From: Clostridiales bacterium | GTDB taxonomy: Bacteria > Bacillota > Clostridia > Oscillospirales > CAG-272 | NCBI GenBank assembly: GCA_016288155.1 | Contig: JAEEYP010000056.1 | Location: forward strand, 17,760-81,759 | Reading direction: 5' to 3' | Length of the DNA stretch: 64,000 nucleotides | Part shown: positions 50,815 to 60,643 of the stretch, in pieces | How positions within the stretch are numbered: the stretch's first letter is position 1 | Layout of the letters: each line of letters begins with the position of its first letter | Notes under the pieces: model-generated | What the model was told of the DNA's origin: nothing | Database searches by the model: none | Seen by the model: the letters and a program-made list of their open reading frames with translations, nothing else | Program-made: the position numbers and the translations under genes

Positions 50815-51747
50815 TCACTTCTTCATCATGCTGGCGATTTCTTCCGCGAAATTGTCCTCTTTCTTCTCCAGACCTTCGCCGCGCTCATAGATCCAGAATC
50901 CGTCGATGCGGATCGCGCCGCCGAATTCCTTCGCCGTGTTCTCGACGTACTTGCCCACGGAGATCGCGTCGTCCTTGACGTACGCCTGCTCGGTGAGGCA
51001 GTTCTTCTCATAGAACTTGTTCATCTTGCCGTCGATCATCTTGTGAAGGATCGCTTCCGGCTTGTTCGCGTTCTTCGGATCGTTCTTCATCATGTTCATC
51101 TGGATCTGACGCTCGGCGTCGAGATCGGCCTGCGGAACGCTTTCCTTATTGAGGTACAGCACGGGCATCGCGGCGACCTGGAGCGCGATGTTCTTGGCGA
51201 ATTCCGGGAACGCGGGATTCGCGACGCAGACGTCGTCCGCCGCGAAGCGGATGATGACGCCGGTCGTGCCCTTGCCGTGGATGTACGTGGAAAGGATGCC
51301 GTCCACGATCTCGAAGCGGCGGATGTTCATGTTCTCGCCGATGGTGAAGATCATGTCCTTCAGCTTGCCGTCCACGGTGAAATCGGAATCCGGGTACGGG
51401 AGCTTCATGAGCGCGTCGATATCCGCCGGACGATTCTTGAGGATCGTGCAGAGCAGACCCTTAACGAACTGCTGGAACTTCTCGTTCTTCGCGACGAAGT
51501 CCGTCTCGGCGTTGACCTCGATCATCGCCGCCGTCTTCCCGTCTTCGGAAAGCATGATATCGACGATACCCTCGGACGCGATGCGGCTGGCCTTCTTCGC
51601 GGCGACGGAGAGTCCCTTCTCGCGCAGGACCTTGACGGCCTCGTCGAAATCGCCGTTCGCGGCGGTCAGCGCCTTCTTGCATTCCATCATGCCGCATCCG
51701 GTGCGCGCACGCAGATCGGCAACCATTTTCGCAGTAATGACAGCCAT
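50815..51747 (-). CDS. tsf: Translation elongation factor Ts
   Basis: 310 residues. N-terminal UBA-like domain (V-A-D-L-R-A-R-T-G-C-G-M-M-E-C-K-K-A-L), the core motif V-N-A-E-T-D-F-V-A-K-N, and dimerisation domain. It exchanges GDP for GTP on EF-Tu. Lies 33 bases downstream of rpsB, as in most bacteria. Confidence 0.98.
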   Translation of the reverse strand: MAVITAKMVADLRARTGCGMMECKKALTAANGDFDEAVKVLREKGLSVAAKKASRIASEGIVDIMLSEDGKTAAMIEVNAETDFVAKNEKFQQFVKGLLCTILKNRPADIDALMKLPYPDSDFTVDGKLKDMIFTIGENMNIRRFEIVDGILSTYIHGKGTTGVIIRFAADDVCVANPAFPEFAKNIALQVAAMPVLYLNKESVPQADLDAERQIQMNMMKNDPKNANKPEAILHKMIDGKMNKFYEKNCLTEQAYVKDDAISVGKYVENTAKEFGGAIRIDGFWIYERGEGLEKKEDNFAEEIASMMKK

Positions 51748-51780
51748 AATTGTACTCCTCTTCTTTCTTCCGATTCCTGA

Positions 51781-52530
51781 TTATTTGTCGGCTTCTTCCG
51801 CTTCGGCTTCCGCTTCCGGAGCCGGCGCTTCCGGCTCGCTCGTCTGCTCGCCCTGCTTGCCCTCGATCACCGCGTCGGCGAGGACGGAGGAAATGAGGCG
51901 GATCGCCCGGATCGCGTCGTCGTTGCCCGGGATGATATAGTCCGCGTCGTCCGGATCGCAGTTCGTATCGACGATGGCGATGACCGGGATGCCGAGCTTC
52001 TTCGCCTCGAGAACGGCGTTGTGCTCCTTGCGCGGATCGACGATGAACACGGCGGTCGGCAGACCCTGCATGTTCTTGATGCCGCCGAGGTTCTTTTCGA
52101 GATTGTAGATCTCCTTCTGGAGACGGGCGACTTCCTTCTTCGGAAGCATGTCGAACGTGCCGTCCTCCTGCATCTTCTCGAGAGAATTCAGACGGTTGAT
52201 GCTCATGCGGATCGTCTTGTAGTTGGTCAGCATGCCGCCGAGCCAGCGGACGTTGACGAAATACATGCCGCAGCGCTCCGCTTCCTCGCGGATGGCGTCG
52301 GCGGCCTGCTTCTTCGTGCCGACGAACAGAAGAGTGCCGCCCTCGGCGGACAGATCGCGCACGTACATGTACGCTTCCTCGAACTTCCGGATCGTCTTCT
52401 GGAGGTCGATGATGTAGATGCCGTTGCGTTCGGTGAAGATGTACTCCGCCATCTTCGGGTTCCAGCGTCTGGTGTGATGTCCGAAATGGACGCCGGCTTC
52501 GAGAAGCTGCTTGATCGTTACGATTGCCAT
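51781..52530 (-). CDS. rpsB: Ribosomal protein S2
   Basis: 249 residues. [23 protein letters not shown] at the start and the central [16 protein letters not shown] and D-P-R-K-E-H-N-A-V. The last ~25 residues are an acidic Glu/Ala-rich tail ([10 protein letters not shown]), a common extension in this group. Start ATG 52530, 7 bases after AAGGAG. The 146-base leader is structured and may mediate feedback control. Confidence 0.98.
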   Translation of the reverse strand: MAIVTIKQLLEAGVHFGHHTRRWNPKMAEYIFTERNGIYIIDLQKTIRKFEEAYMYVRDLSAEGGTLLFVGTKKQAADAIREEAERCGMYFVNVRWLGGMLTNYKTIRMSINRLNSLEKMQEDGTFDMLPKKEVARLQKEIYNLEKNLGGIKNMQGLPTAVFIVDPRKEHNAVLEAKKLGIPVIAIVDTNCDPDDADYIIPGNDDAIRAIRLISSVLADAVIEGKQGEQTSEPEAPAPEAEAEAEEADK

Positions 52531-52568
52531 GGTTTTTTCTCCTTCGGTTTTTTTCCACCACGCGGCGC

Positions 52569-52636
52569 ACGGATGAAGCCGTCGGCTCTCGCTTCCCGCA
52601 AACTTTTTCTTTGCGGGGGACGGCACCGCCATCCGT
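52569..52636 (-). ncRNA. Structured 5' leader of rpsB (candidate autoregulatory RNA)
   Basis: Three nested helices are visible in the minus-strand RNA: ACGGATG with CATCCGT (7 pairs), GCCGTC with GACGGC (6 pairs), and CCCGCAAA with TTTGCGGG (8 pairs) closed by a 7-base loop. All lie between the promoter and the rpsB ribosome site. Ribosomal proteins often repress their own operon through such leaders; that S2 does so here is inference. Confidence 0.5.
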
Positions 52637-52676
52637 CTGGGGCGCGTGTGTGTGCTGTGCGGTCTGACCGCATGCC

Positions 52677-52705
52677 CGTATATTTTACCATATCTCCGCC
52701 GTCAA
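52677..52705 (-). promoter_or_regulatory. Sigma-A promoter of rpsB-tsf
   Basis: TTGACG (52700-52705), 17-base spacer, TATACG (52677-52682) on the minus strand. An overlapping alternative uses TTGCAT and TAAAAT, also 17 bases apart. Confidence 0.7.
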
Positions 52706-52776
52706 TGCAACAGCGGCGCGCCTGTTCATAAAATATTTACAACTGATTTTTCACCGCCGCCGCGCACGCGGCAACG

Positions 52777-52807
52777 AAAAAGGAGACCGCGCGGAACGCG
52801 CGGTCTC
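52777..52807 (-). terminator. Terminator after the solute-binding lipoprotein gene
   Basis: An 11-base-pair stem (GAGACCGCGCG and complement, 3-base loop), then CTTTTTCG on the minus strand. Confidence 0.88.
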
Positions 52808-52821
52808 CCGAAGAGATCGGA

Positions 52822-54495
52822 TCACCCTTTTCTTCTCGCGTATCTGTCCCAGAGAGACCACAGCGTGCCCTCGCCCTCCTTGTCGAGAAGCGCCGCCACC
52901 GCGGGATTGCTCTTGATCTCGACCATCAGGAAGACGCTTTCACTACCGTATTGCACAGAGGTCATGGCTTCCATTCTTTCCCAGATCTTCTTGGTATACT
53001 CCTTCACCTGCTCGTACAGCGCGGCGTTCTCTTCCGTGATATACACGTCGGGAGTAAACATGAGGAACGGACTGACCTTGGAGAGGAGGTTCTGCTCTTT
53101 GCCGTACTTCCACTCGTCCATGGACACGCCGGGCGCCGGATACGTCATGTAGACGTTGCCGGTCTCGTTGAGGTTCATGATATAGTCGCTGCTGATGACG
53201 TCGATCACGTCCGGGTTGTCGTCGTTGATCTTCCAGTGGATGTCCTCAACGCCGTACTGCAGGATGGTGCGGAGCGTCGTATCCGTATTGAGGAGCGTGA
53301 GCACTTCCATGGAGCGGTTGAGCGATTTCGTATACGCGCTGACCGCGAACATGGAGCCGAAGATGTCTTCCGTCGTGAAGGTGGGGTTATCGTACACGCG
53401 GACGTAGTAGTCGTCCCCGTACTCTTCCTCGATCTTAGGAGAGCCGGCGATGACGCCGACGCCGAATTCCGTGACGGTCGAGGGATCCGCGGCGACGCAT
53501 CCCTGCTCGCGCATCTCCTTCATCATCTTATACGTATCGTTGAAGTACTGCGTACCGAGGATGATCGTCGGCTCGATCGCGTCGCTGTAGCCGTTGAAGC
53601 TCTTGACGCGGGCGCCAAGGAGAGAGAAGCTCCCGTCCTCGGAGAAGTACACCATGCCGCTGTTTTCGACCGTGGAGAGGAGCGGCGTCACGTCGGTGTA
53701 CTGCTTGACGTCGAGGATGAACTGCTTGCAGTCGAGGAGCGTCTTCAGATCGTCGGGGTTCCAGTACAGCTCGTCGACGAGGCGCTTGTTGATGAGCAGG
53801 TACTTGACCTCGCCCACGGGGCGGTTGTTCGGGATCGCGTACGTCGAACCTCTGACCTTGACGTAGTCGAGGAAGGACGGGTAGATGTACTGCTTTAAGA
53901 TCTTGGACGTGCTGTTCAGGATGTTGTCCAGCGCGGAGAGCGCCTTGCGCTCGACGTAGTTGGTATAATCCTTATAACTGCGGACCAGGAAGATGTCCAT
54001 CTGCGTATCCTCGACCTCGGGATAGCGGACGACCGTCATGCCCATATCGTTGATATAGGTCTCTTCCGTGACGCGCTCGGTCACCGCCGTGGTGACGGCT
54101 TCCGTCGTGATGCCCTTCGCGGCGAGCTCCTTGGCCTCTTTCTTCTTGCGCGCGGCTTCCTCCGCCTCGATCGCCTTCTTTTCCTCGATCTCGGTGATGC
54201 GCGCGTTCACGGCGGCCTCGTATTCGTCGGACGGGATCGCGTGCAGCTCGATCGCCGTCTCGAACTTCGCCTTCGTGATCTTGTTAATCGCCTCCTGCAC
54301 GGCGAGGATCGCTTCCTCCGTCGTGCTCTTGTCCGTCGGGATCCACAGGGTCAGCGTGACGGTGGTCAGAGCGCTGTCGTCCGTCGTGGAGCCGTTGACG
54401 ACTTCCTCGTTCTTGTTGGCGGAACAGCCCGCCGCCACCATGCAGGAAACGACGGTCAGCGCGGCGAGCACAAGGCAAAGAATTCTCTTTTTCAT
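52822..54495 (-). CDS. Solute-binding lipoprotein with charged helical insertion (orphan)
   Basis: 557 residues. Lipoprotein signal ending V-A-A-G-C (about residue 24). The first lobe begins V-T-L-T-L-W-I-P-T-D-K, as in carbohydrate-type binding proteins, but residues about 95-150 form a long Glu/Lys/Ala-rich helix followed by a Thr/Val-rich tract (I-T-T-E-A-V-T-T-A-V-T-E-R-V). Later segments (Y-A-I-P-N-N-R-P, N-K-R-L-V-D-E, L-N-R-S-M-E-V-L-T-L-L-N-T-D) fit an ABC solute-binding fold. No importer genes are nearby. Start ATG 54495 with GGAGG 8 bases upstream. Strong promoter and terminator mark a single-gene unit. Confidence 0.75.
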   Translation of the reverse strand: MKKRILCLVLAALTVVSCMVAAGCSANKNEEVVNGSTTDDSALTTVTLTLWIPTDKSTTEEAILAVQEAINKITKAKFETAIELHAIPSDEYEAAVNARITEIEEKKAIEAEEAARKKKEAKELAAKGITTEAVTTAVTERVTEETYINDMGMTVVRYPEVEDTQMDIFLVRSYKDYTNYVERKALSALDNILNSTSKILKQYIYPSFLDYVKVRGSTYAIPNNRPVGEVKYLLINKRLVDELYWNPDDLKTLLDCKQFILDVKQYTDVTPLLSTVENSGMVYFSEDGSFSLLGARVKSFNGYSDAIEPTIILGTQYFNDTYKMMKEMREQGCVAADPSTVTEFGVGVIAGSPKIEEEYGDDYYVRVYDNPTFTTEDIFGSMFAVSAYTKSLNRSMEVLTLLNTDTTLRTILQYGVEDIHWKINDDNPDVIDVISSDYIMNLNETGNVYMTYPAPGVSMDEWKYGKEQNLLSKVSPFLMFTPDVYITEENAALYEQVKEYTKKIWERMEAMTSVQYGSESVFLMVEIKSNPAVAALLDKEGEGTLWSLWDRYARRKG

Positions 54496-54547
54496 CGGGG
54501 AAACCTCCATACATATCGCAGGGTATAGACCGCGATCATCTTCGAAT

Positions 54548-54576
54548 ATTGTACACCTTTTTCGGGTGCGTGTCAA
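54548..54576 (-). promoter_or_regulatory. Sigma-A promoter of the solute-binding lipoprotein gene
   Basis: TTGACA (54571-54576), 17-base spacer, TACAAT (54548-54553) on the minus strand. Confidence 0.88.
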
Positions 54577-54784
54577 GGGATTTTTCTTCTCTCTCCGCGG
54601 ACGTGCGGCGCGGCGGCGCGCTTTCTGTCATGAGTTATTCACAGTTTTTGCGCGCATCCACCAACAACGCAGGTCCGGTTTTGTGAAGAATAAACGGAAG
54701 AATCGTCGCTTTATCCAATTCGAAAATGCAAATCCTATGTAATCAGCACAAAAGCAAGGCGTCCGTCCGCCTTTTCGCGCGGCG

Positions 54785-55879
54785 TCAGTCCAGATAATCG
54801 CGCAGGCGCTTGGAGCGGCTCGGATGGCGCAGCTTCCGCAGCGCCTTCGCCTCGATCTGGCGGATGCGCTCACGGGTGATGTTGAACTCGCGTCCGACCT
54901 CCTCCAGCGTCCGCGTGCGGCCGTCGTCCAGCCCGAAGCGGAGCTTGAGCACGTGCTCCTCGCGCGGCGTCAGCGTATGGAGCACCTCGCAGAGCTGCTC
55001 GCGGAGCAGCGCGTACGACGCCGCGTTGTCCGGCGCGGGGGAATCGTCGTCCGGGATGAAGTCGCCGAGGTGGCTGTCCTCCTCCTCGCCGATCGGCGTT
55101 TCGAGCGACACGGGATCCTGCGCGACCTTCATGATCTCGCGCACCTTCTCCGCGCTCATGCCGATCACCTGCGCGATCTCCTCCGCGCTCGCCTCGTGGC
55201 CGCGCTCCTGGAGCAGCTGCCGGGAGACGCGGGAGACCTTGTGGATCGTTTCCACCATATGCACGGGGATGCGGATCGTCCTCGCCTGATCGGCGATGGC
55301 GCGCGTGATCGCCTGCCGGATCCACCACGTCGCGTAGGTGGAGAACTTGTAGCCCTTCGTATAGTCGAACTTCTCCACCGCCTTCATCAGGCCGAGGTTC
55401 CCCTCCTGGATCAGATCGAGGAAAAACATGCCCTTCCCCACGTACCGCTTGGCGATGCTGACGACGAGGCGGAGGTTCGCCTCGACGAGCTCCTGCTTCG
55501 CCTTTTCGTCGCCGTCCACCATCTTCTGCGCGAGAAGGAGCTCGCGGTCCGCGTCGAGCAGCGGCACCTTGCCGATCTCCTTTAAGTACATGCGGACGGG
55601 ATCGTCGATCGTCAGCCCCTCCTGCACGAGCATCTTCTCCATGTCCTCGGAGGTCTCCAGCTGCTCGAGCTCCTCCTCCACGTCGTCGAATTCCGCCGGA
55701 TTGATGTATCCGGGGACGTCGATGCCGTTGCTCTCCAGCGTGTCGTACAGCTTTTCGAGCTGATCGATGTCGTAGCTCGAAAAATCGATCGAATCGAGAA
55801 TATCGGAGCCGGTCAGGGAGCCGTCGTTCTTCGCTTTGTCGATGAGCTCCTGCATATCCGTTTTCTTTTCGCTGTCCAT
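54785..55879 (-). CDS. rpoD: Primary RNA polymerase sigma factor (sigma-A)
   Basis: 364 residues. Region 1.2-2.4 is intact: [37 protein letters not shown] and [12 protein letters not shown]. Region 3-4 ends [41 protein letters not shown]. Directs transcription from the TTGACA/TATAAT promoters seen throughout the window. Usually cotranscribed with dnaG; here a divergent gene separates them. Confidence 0.98.
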   Translation of the reverse strand: MDSEKKTDMQELIDKAKNDGSLTGSDILDSIDFSSYDIDQLEKLYDTLESNGIDVPGYINPAEFDDVEEELEQLETSEDMEKMLVQEGLTIDDPVRMYLKEIGKVPLLDADRELLLAQKMVDGDEKAKQELVEANLRLVVSIAKRYVGKGMFFLDLIQEGNLGLMKAVEKFDYTKGYKFSTYATWWIRQAITRAIADQARTIRIPVHMVETIHKVSRVSRQLLQERGHEASAEEIAQVIGMSAEKVREIMKVAQDPVSLETPIGEEEDSHLGDFIPDDDSPAPDNAASYALLREQLCEVLHTLTPREEHVLKLRFGLDDGRTRTLEEVGREFNITRERIRQIEAKALRKLRHPSRSKRLRDYLD

Positions 55880-55953
55880 GGTCGTGTCCTTCCTTAAAGT
55901 TACAAATTTATTCTTGTCCGCGCGGACCGCGCGGCGATTTTCGGGATTCCATC

Positions 55954-55982
55954 TTGACTTTTCATCCGTATTGTGATATAAG
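55954..55982 (+). promoter_or_regulatory. Sigma-A promoter of the DUF4838 gene
   Basis: TTGACT (55954-55959), 17-base spacer, TATAAG (55977-55982). Confidence 0.75.
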
Positions 55983-56050
55983 TAAAGTACCGTGCCGCGG
56001 CCGATCGGTCAGTCGGCATGCGGAGTACGTACGAGGAGCGTCAGAGACGT

Positions 56051-57724
56051 ATGCGTTCGCTTATCATCAAGGGGAGACCGGTCGGAGCCGTCCGCTTCGT
56101 TCCGGGGGAAACGGAAACCGAAAAATTCGCGCTGGAGGAGCTTGCGAAATATCTGGGCAGGCTCGCGGGAGTGACGGCGGACGGAGACTATCCGATCCGC
56201 ACGGAGATCGACCGGAGCGTCGGGCGGGACGGCTATCGGATCGACGTCGGCGGGGACGGGCTCACGATCCGCGGCGGGAACCGGCGCGGCGTACTGTACG
56301 GCGTGTACAGCTTTCTCGAAAAGTACGCCGGCATGAAATTCTACACGCCGCTGCTCGAATACGAGGGAGAGGGAGACGTCACGGTCGACGAAGGCTTCTC
56401 CTACGTTCCGCTTTTTGAATTCCGTCAGGGCGACGGGAGAGCGTACGATGAGGAGGCGATGACGGACTGGACCGCGAAGGTCGGGCTGAATTACCGCCTC
56501 GACGAGAAGCGCGGAGGACGGTACAAATGGGTGCCCGGCTTCGGCTGTCACACCTTCGCGCGCCTCACCGACACCGCGCAGAGCGAGTCTCCCTGCCTCA
56601 CCGATCCCGCCGTCTTTGAGAAGGCACTGACCCGGGTGAAGGAAGCGCTCGCCGCCAATCCGGGCTGCGAGGTGATCTCCGTCTCCCAGAACGACAACAA
56701 GAATCCGTGCCGGTGCGCGCGCTGCGCGGCGATCGAGGAGGAGGAAGGCAGCCCGATGGGTCCGATCCTCCGCTTCGTGAACGCGATCGCGGACGGGATC
56801 CGGGACGAATATCCGGACGTCGTCGTCGAGACGCTCGCGTATCTCTACTCGACCGTGCCTCCGAAACTCACGAAGCCGCGCCCGAACGTCTGCGTCCGCT
56901 ACTGCACGATCCGCGGCTGCTTCGGGCACGAGTTCTCCGACTCGACGTGCAGCTTCAACCGGACGATCTGCGAGGAGCTGCGCGGCTGGGGAAAGATCCA
57001 CGACCGGATCTATATCTGGGATTACGTGGCGAACTTCGCCAACTACATCCCGCCGTATCCGAACTTCAAGGTGCTCCGCCGGAACATGCAGTTCTTCGCG
57101 GAAAACGGCGTGCGCGGCATGTACCCGGAGGGACAGCACAACGCGAAGGGGTACGGCGAATTCCAGGAGCTGCGCTCCTATCTCGTCGCCCGGCTCATGT
57201 GGAACCCCTTCATGACGGATGCGGAATATCACGAGGAGATGAACGGCTTCCTCCGGGCGTATTACGGCGAGGGCTGGCGATATATCCGTTTCTTCATCGA
57301 CTGGACGAACGCCGAGGTCGGCGAGAACCATATGCGCCACTTCTGGAGCCCGTTCGAGATCATCCCGCAGGATCGCTACGAAGCCGCACAAGATACGCTC
57401 GAAGACTGGTGGAACAAAGCGGAAGCGATGGCGGGCGACCGCGCGGAGTACGTCCGGCGTTCCCGCATGCAGTGGAGATACATGAAGCTGATGCTCCATC
57501 CGGATCCGGTCGAGGGGAAGAGATTCTACGACGACGTCGTCCGGCTGCACATCAACTGGAAAGAGGACCGGGAGCTGCCGAACGATCCGTACGACTTCGC
57601 CGATCCGCCCATCGACTGGATGGATCTCTCGATCTATCCGTGGGAGAAGGACAATCCGTGCATCGCACAGATCCGGCAGCGGCGCGCCGCGCGCGCCAAA
57701 GCGCAGGCGCAGTCGGAAAAGTAA
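56051..57724 (+). CDS. DUF4838 glycoside hydrolase-like protein
   Basis: 557 residues from ATG 56051; an in-frame ATG at 56018 has no ribosome site, whereas GAGGAG lies 12 bases before 56051 (long spacing). Residues about 15-110 resemble the alpha/beta domain that precedes the barrel in GH20/GH67 enzymes (F-A-L-E-E-L-A-K-Y-L-G, R-G-V-L-Y-G-V-Y-S-F-L-E-K-Y). The DUF4838 barrel follows (V-S-Q-N-D-N, C-R-C-A-R-C, E-T-L-A-Y-L-Y-S, I-Y-I-W-D-Y-V-A-N-F). No signal peptide, so cytoplasmic. Substrate unknown. Placed head-out between rpoD and dnaG. Confidence 0.8.
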   Translation: MRSLIIKGRPVGAVRFVPGETETEKFALEELAKYLGRLAGVTADGDYPIRTEIDRSVGRDGYRIDVGGDGLTIRGGNRRGVLYGVYSFLEKYAGMKFYTPLLEYEGEGDVTVDEGFSYVPLFEFRQGDGRAYDEEAMTDWTAKVGLNYRLDEKRGGRYKWVPGFGCHTFARLTDTAQSESPCLTDPAVFEKALTRVKEALAANPGCEVISVSQNDNKNPCRCARCAAIEEEEGSPMGPILRFVNAIADGIRDEYPDVVVETLAYLYSTVPPKLTKPRPNVCVRYCTIRGCFGHEFSDSTCSFNRTICEELRGWGKIHDRIYIWDYVANFANYIPPYPNFKVLRRNMQFFAENGVRGMYPEGQHNAKGYGEFQELRSYLVARLMWNPFMTDAEYHEEMNGFLRAYYGEGWRYIRFFIDWTNAEVGENHMRHFWSPFEIIPQDRYEAAQDTLEDWWNKAEAMAGDRAEYVRRSRMQWRYMKLMLHPDPVEGKRFYDDVVRLHINWKEDRELPNDPYDFADPPIDWMDLSIYPWEKDNPCIAQIRQRRAARAKAQAQSEK

Positions 57725-57757
57725 CGGCGCTTTCTCAGGGAACGGGACAAAGCCGCC

Positions 57758-59545
57758 TCACGGCGCGGTTTTGTTCTGTTCCCTCTTTTTGCGGATAAAA
57801 TACAGATAATCGTCGGCGTTCCCGTCCCGTTTCTTGTCATTTTCCGCGCGCAGCGCCCGCAAAAATTCCGTGAAGACCTCCGGTCCGTTCTCGGTGAGCT
57901 GCATCCGCTCGCCGTACATGCGCATGATGCGCGAGACCTCGTCCTGCGTAAACGATTCGTTCAGCATCCCGAAGTCGAAGCCGCCTGCCTCCTCTCCCGC
58001 CTGCACGGCGGAAAAGATCCGCCGTCCGAGCTCCGTCGGGAGTTCCTCCTCCTCAAGCGGACTGCCGTCCACGGCGAGCGTCCGGTATTCCCTGCGGAGA
58101 AGGAGCAGTCCGAGCAGCGCTTCCTCGATGTGCGCGGAACGCGGCTGCTTCGCAAAATCCGGATTGACCCGGTCGGACAACCCCATTCCGGCGCGGACCA
58201 GCTCGCCGGGACGCGCCGCCTTTTCCTGTTTGCGGCGGCGGCGTATCAGGGACTCGACGTCGCTTTTGACGCTCTTCGGATCCGCGGAGAGCGCCTCGGC
58301 GGCGCGGGCGATGTAGATATCGCGTTCCACGCTGGAGGAGACCTGCGCGATCTCGGCGCAGAGCGCGGCGGACGCCTTGATCTTCTCCGTGGGATCGGCG
58401 ATCGGATGCTCGGCGAGGATCGCGTCGAGCCGGTATTCGAAGCGCGGGCGGCTCCCGTTCAGGATCTCGTTAAATTTCGCCGCGCCGAATTTCTTGATGT
58501 ATTCGTCCGGGTCCTTCGCTCCCTGCATCGAGAGCACGCGCGCGTCCACGCCCGCCTCCGCGAGGATCGGGAGCGCCTTGTTCGTCGCGTTCTGCCCGGC
58601 GCCGTCGCTGTCGTAGGCGATCACGACGTGCGAGGTGTATTTTTTCATCAGCCGCGCGTGCTCGGCGGTAAAGGCGGTGCCGAGCGACGCCACGGCGTTC
58701 TCGAAGCCCGCCGCGTGCAGCATGATGACGTCCATGTAGCCTTCGCAGAGGATGAGCCGTTCTTCGCACTTGCTCTTGGCGAAGTTGAGCGCGAAGACGG
58801 ACCGTCCTTTTTTAAACGCCGGGGTATCCGACGAGTTCAGATATTTCGGCGGCTTGTTCCCGTTCTTGTCCGGCTGCGGATCGCCGAGGATCCGTCCGCC
58901 GAAGGCGATGATGGCGCCGGTCACGTCGATGATCGGGATCATCAGACGTCCGCGGAAGAGATCGTACGGCTTGCCGCTTTTGCGGCTGACGCCGCAGCAG
59001 TAGCCGACGGTCATCTCCTCGTCGGTGAAGCCGTTTTTTTTCAGATGGTCGTGCAGCATGCCGAAGGAATCCGGCGCGTAGCCGAGCCCGAAGCGGCGGA
59101 CGATCGCGCGCGGCAGCTGCCGCTCCTCGATATAGTCGCGCCCCGGACGCCCGACGGACGGGTCCTCCAGCATGTCGCGGAAAAAGCGCGCGGCGCACAC
59201 GTTCATCTCGAGGATCCGCTTGCGGCCAACGCCGCGTTCCTGTTCTCCCGCGCTCTCCGGGAGCGTGACGCCCGCGCGCTTCGCCAGAAATTCGATGGCG
59301 GCGGGGTAGTCGAGGTTCTCGATGCGCATGATGAAACTGACGACGTCCCCGCCGGCGCCGCAGCCGAAGCAGTAGAAATGCGGATCGCCGCCCGTGAATA
59401 CGGTAAAGGAAGGGGACCGTTCGCTGTGGAACGGGCAGAGCCCGCGCAGATTGGAGCCGGAACGCTGGAGCGTCACGTAGGAGGAGACGACGTCGACGAG
59501 GTCGAGACGCGCCTTTAAATCTTCAATGACCGTATGCGGGATCAT
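57758..59545 (-). CDS. dnaG: DNA primase
   Basis: 595 residues. N-terminal zinc ribbon C-P-F-H...C-F-G-C (residues about 37-62). TOPRIM core with L-I-L-C-E-G-Y-M-D-V and V-V-I-A-Y-D-S-D-G-A-G. C-terminal helicase-binding region (about 440-595). Makes RNA primers for PolC and DnaE at the fork. GGAGGGAGG lies 3-5 bases before the ATG, 16 bases after the dgt stop. Confidence 0.97.
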   Translation of the reverse strand: MIPHTVIEDLKARLDLVDVVSSYVTLQRSGSNLRGLCPFHSERSPSFTVFTGGDPHFYCFGCGAGGDVVSFIMRIENLDYPAAIEFLAKRAGVTLPESAGEQERGVGRKRILEMNVCAARFFRDMLEDPSVGRPGRDYIEERQLPRAIVRRFGLGYAPDSFGMLHDHLKKNGFTDEEMTVGYCCGVSRKSGKPYDLFRGRLMIPIIDVTGAIIAFGGRILGDPQPDKNGNKPPKYLNSSDTPAFKKGRSVFALNFAKSKCEERLILCEGYMDVIMLHAAGFENAVASLGTAFTAEHARLMKKYTSHVVIAYDSDGAGQNATNKALPILAEAGVDARVLSMQGAKDPDEYIKKFGAAKFNEILNGSRPRFEYRLDAILAEHPIADPTEKIKASAALCAEIAQVSSSVERDIYIARAAEALSADPKSVKSDVESLIRRRRKQEKAARPGELVRAGMGLSDRVNPDFAKQPRSAHIEEALLGLLLLRREYRTLAVDGSPLEEEELPTELGRRIFSAVQAGEEAGGFDFGMLNESFTQDEVSRIMRMYGERMQLTENGPEVFTEFLRALRAENDKKRDGNADDYLYFIRKKREQNKTAP

Positions 59546-59561
59546 CGTCCTCCCTCCTTTC

Positions 59562-60581
59562 TCACACGCTGCCCGGCGTCCTCCAGACGTTGGGGATGAA
59601 CAGCTCTTTATACAGATCGATCGCGTACCGATCCGTCATGCTTGAAACGAAATCGCACACGCAGCGTCCGACGGATTCCGTCTTCGTGTTGCGGTAATAG
59701 AGTTCCGGCATCTTCTCCGGATACTTGACGTAATACTCGTACAGCCGCGCGAGGAGCTCGCGCGCCTTCGTTTCCTCCGATTTGGCGACGGGATTGAAGT
59801 ACACCGCCTCAAAGAGGAAATCACGCAGGGCGTTCGTCGCCTCCTCGACCTCCGGAGTCATGCAGATCGTGTCGGAATCCATGCTGGCGGAGACGACGGA
59901 GGAGACCATGCTGTTGATGCGGACGCTGTGCCGGTCGCCGAGCACCTCGCGGATCGGACGCGGGATGTCTTCGGGCGAGAGGATCCCGGCGCGGCAGGCG
60001 TCGTCGATATCGTGATTGATATAGGCGATCCGGTCGGCGAACTTGACGATGACGCCCTCCAGCGTGGACGCGATATCGTTTCCGGAATGGTTGAGGATGC
60101 CGTCGCGGACCTCCCAGGTCAGATTGAGCCCGGCACCGTCGTTCTCCAGCTTCTCCACGACGCGTACGCTCTGGCGGTAGTGGGTGAAATCCGGCGAAAA
60201 GCACTGGCGCATCACCGTTTCTCCCGCGTGCCCGAAGGGCGTGTGACCGAGATCGTGTCCGAGCGCGGCGGCCTCGCAGAGGTCTTCGTTGAGCATCAGG
60301 GCGCGCGCGATGATGCGGGCGATCTGCGTGACCTCCAGCGTATGGGTCATGCGCGTGCGGTAATGCTCGTCCACCGGGAAGAGGAACACCTGCGTCTTAT
60401 GGACGAGGCGGCGGAACGCCTTGGAATGGAGGATGCGGTCGCGGTCACGCTGGAAATCCGTCCGATTCGGACAAGGCTCGCAGGGATAGTCGCGCCCGCG
60501 CGTGTTCTCCGTAAAGAACGCCCGCGGAGACAGCGTGAGATGCTCGCGCTCGCAGAATATCTGGCTGACCGTTTTGCTCAT
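59562..60581 (-). CDS. dgt: Deoxyguanosinetriphosphate triphosphohydrolase-like protein
   Basis: 339 residues. HD-domain metal ligands in R-M-T-H-T-L-E-V-T-Q-I-A-R, A-A-L-G-H-D-L-G-H-T-P-F-G-H-A-G-E, and D-R-I-A-Y-I-N-H-D-I-D-D. Hydrolyses dNTPs to nucleoside and triphosphate, so it may tune dNTP pools. Immediately upstream of dnaG, the normal position in Clostridia. Confidence 0.92.
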   Translation of the reverse strand: MSKTVSQIFCEREHLTLSPRAFFTENTRGRDYPCEPCPNRTDFQRDRDRILHSKAFRRLVHKTQVFLFPVDEHYRTRMTHTLEVTQIARIIARALMLNEDLCEAAALGHDLGHTPFGHAGETVMRQCFSPDFTHYRQSVRVVEKLENDGAGLNLTWEVRDGILNHSGNDIASTLEGVIVKFADRIAYINHDIDDACRAGILSPEDIPRPIREVLGDRHSVRINSMVSSVVSASMDSDTICMTPEVEEATNALRDFLFEAVYFNPVAKSEETKARELLARLYEYYVKYPEKMPELYYRNTKTESVGRCVCDFVSSMTDRYAIDLYKELFIPNVWRTPGSV

Positions 60582-60643
60582 AAATCCTCACCGTTTTCAC
60601 ATTTCTGCTTATAATATACGCAGATTATTCTTTTTTTCTTTTT

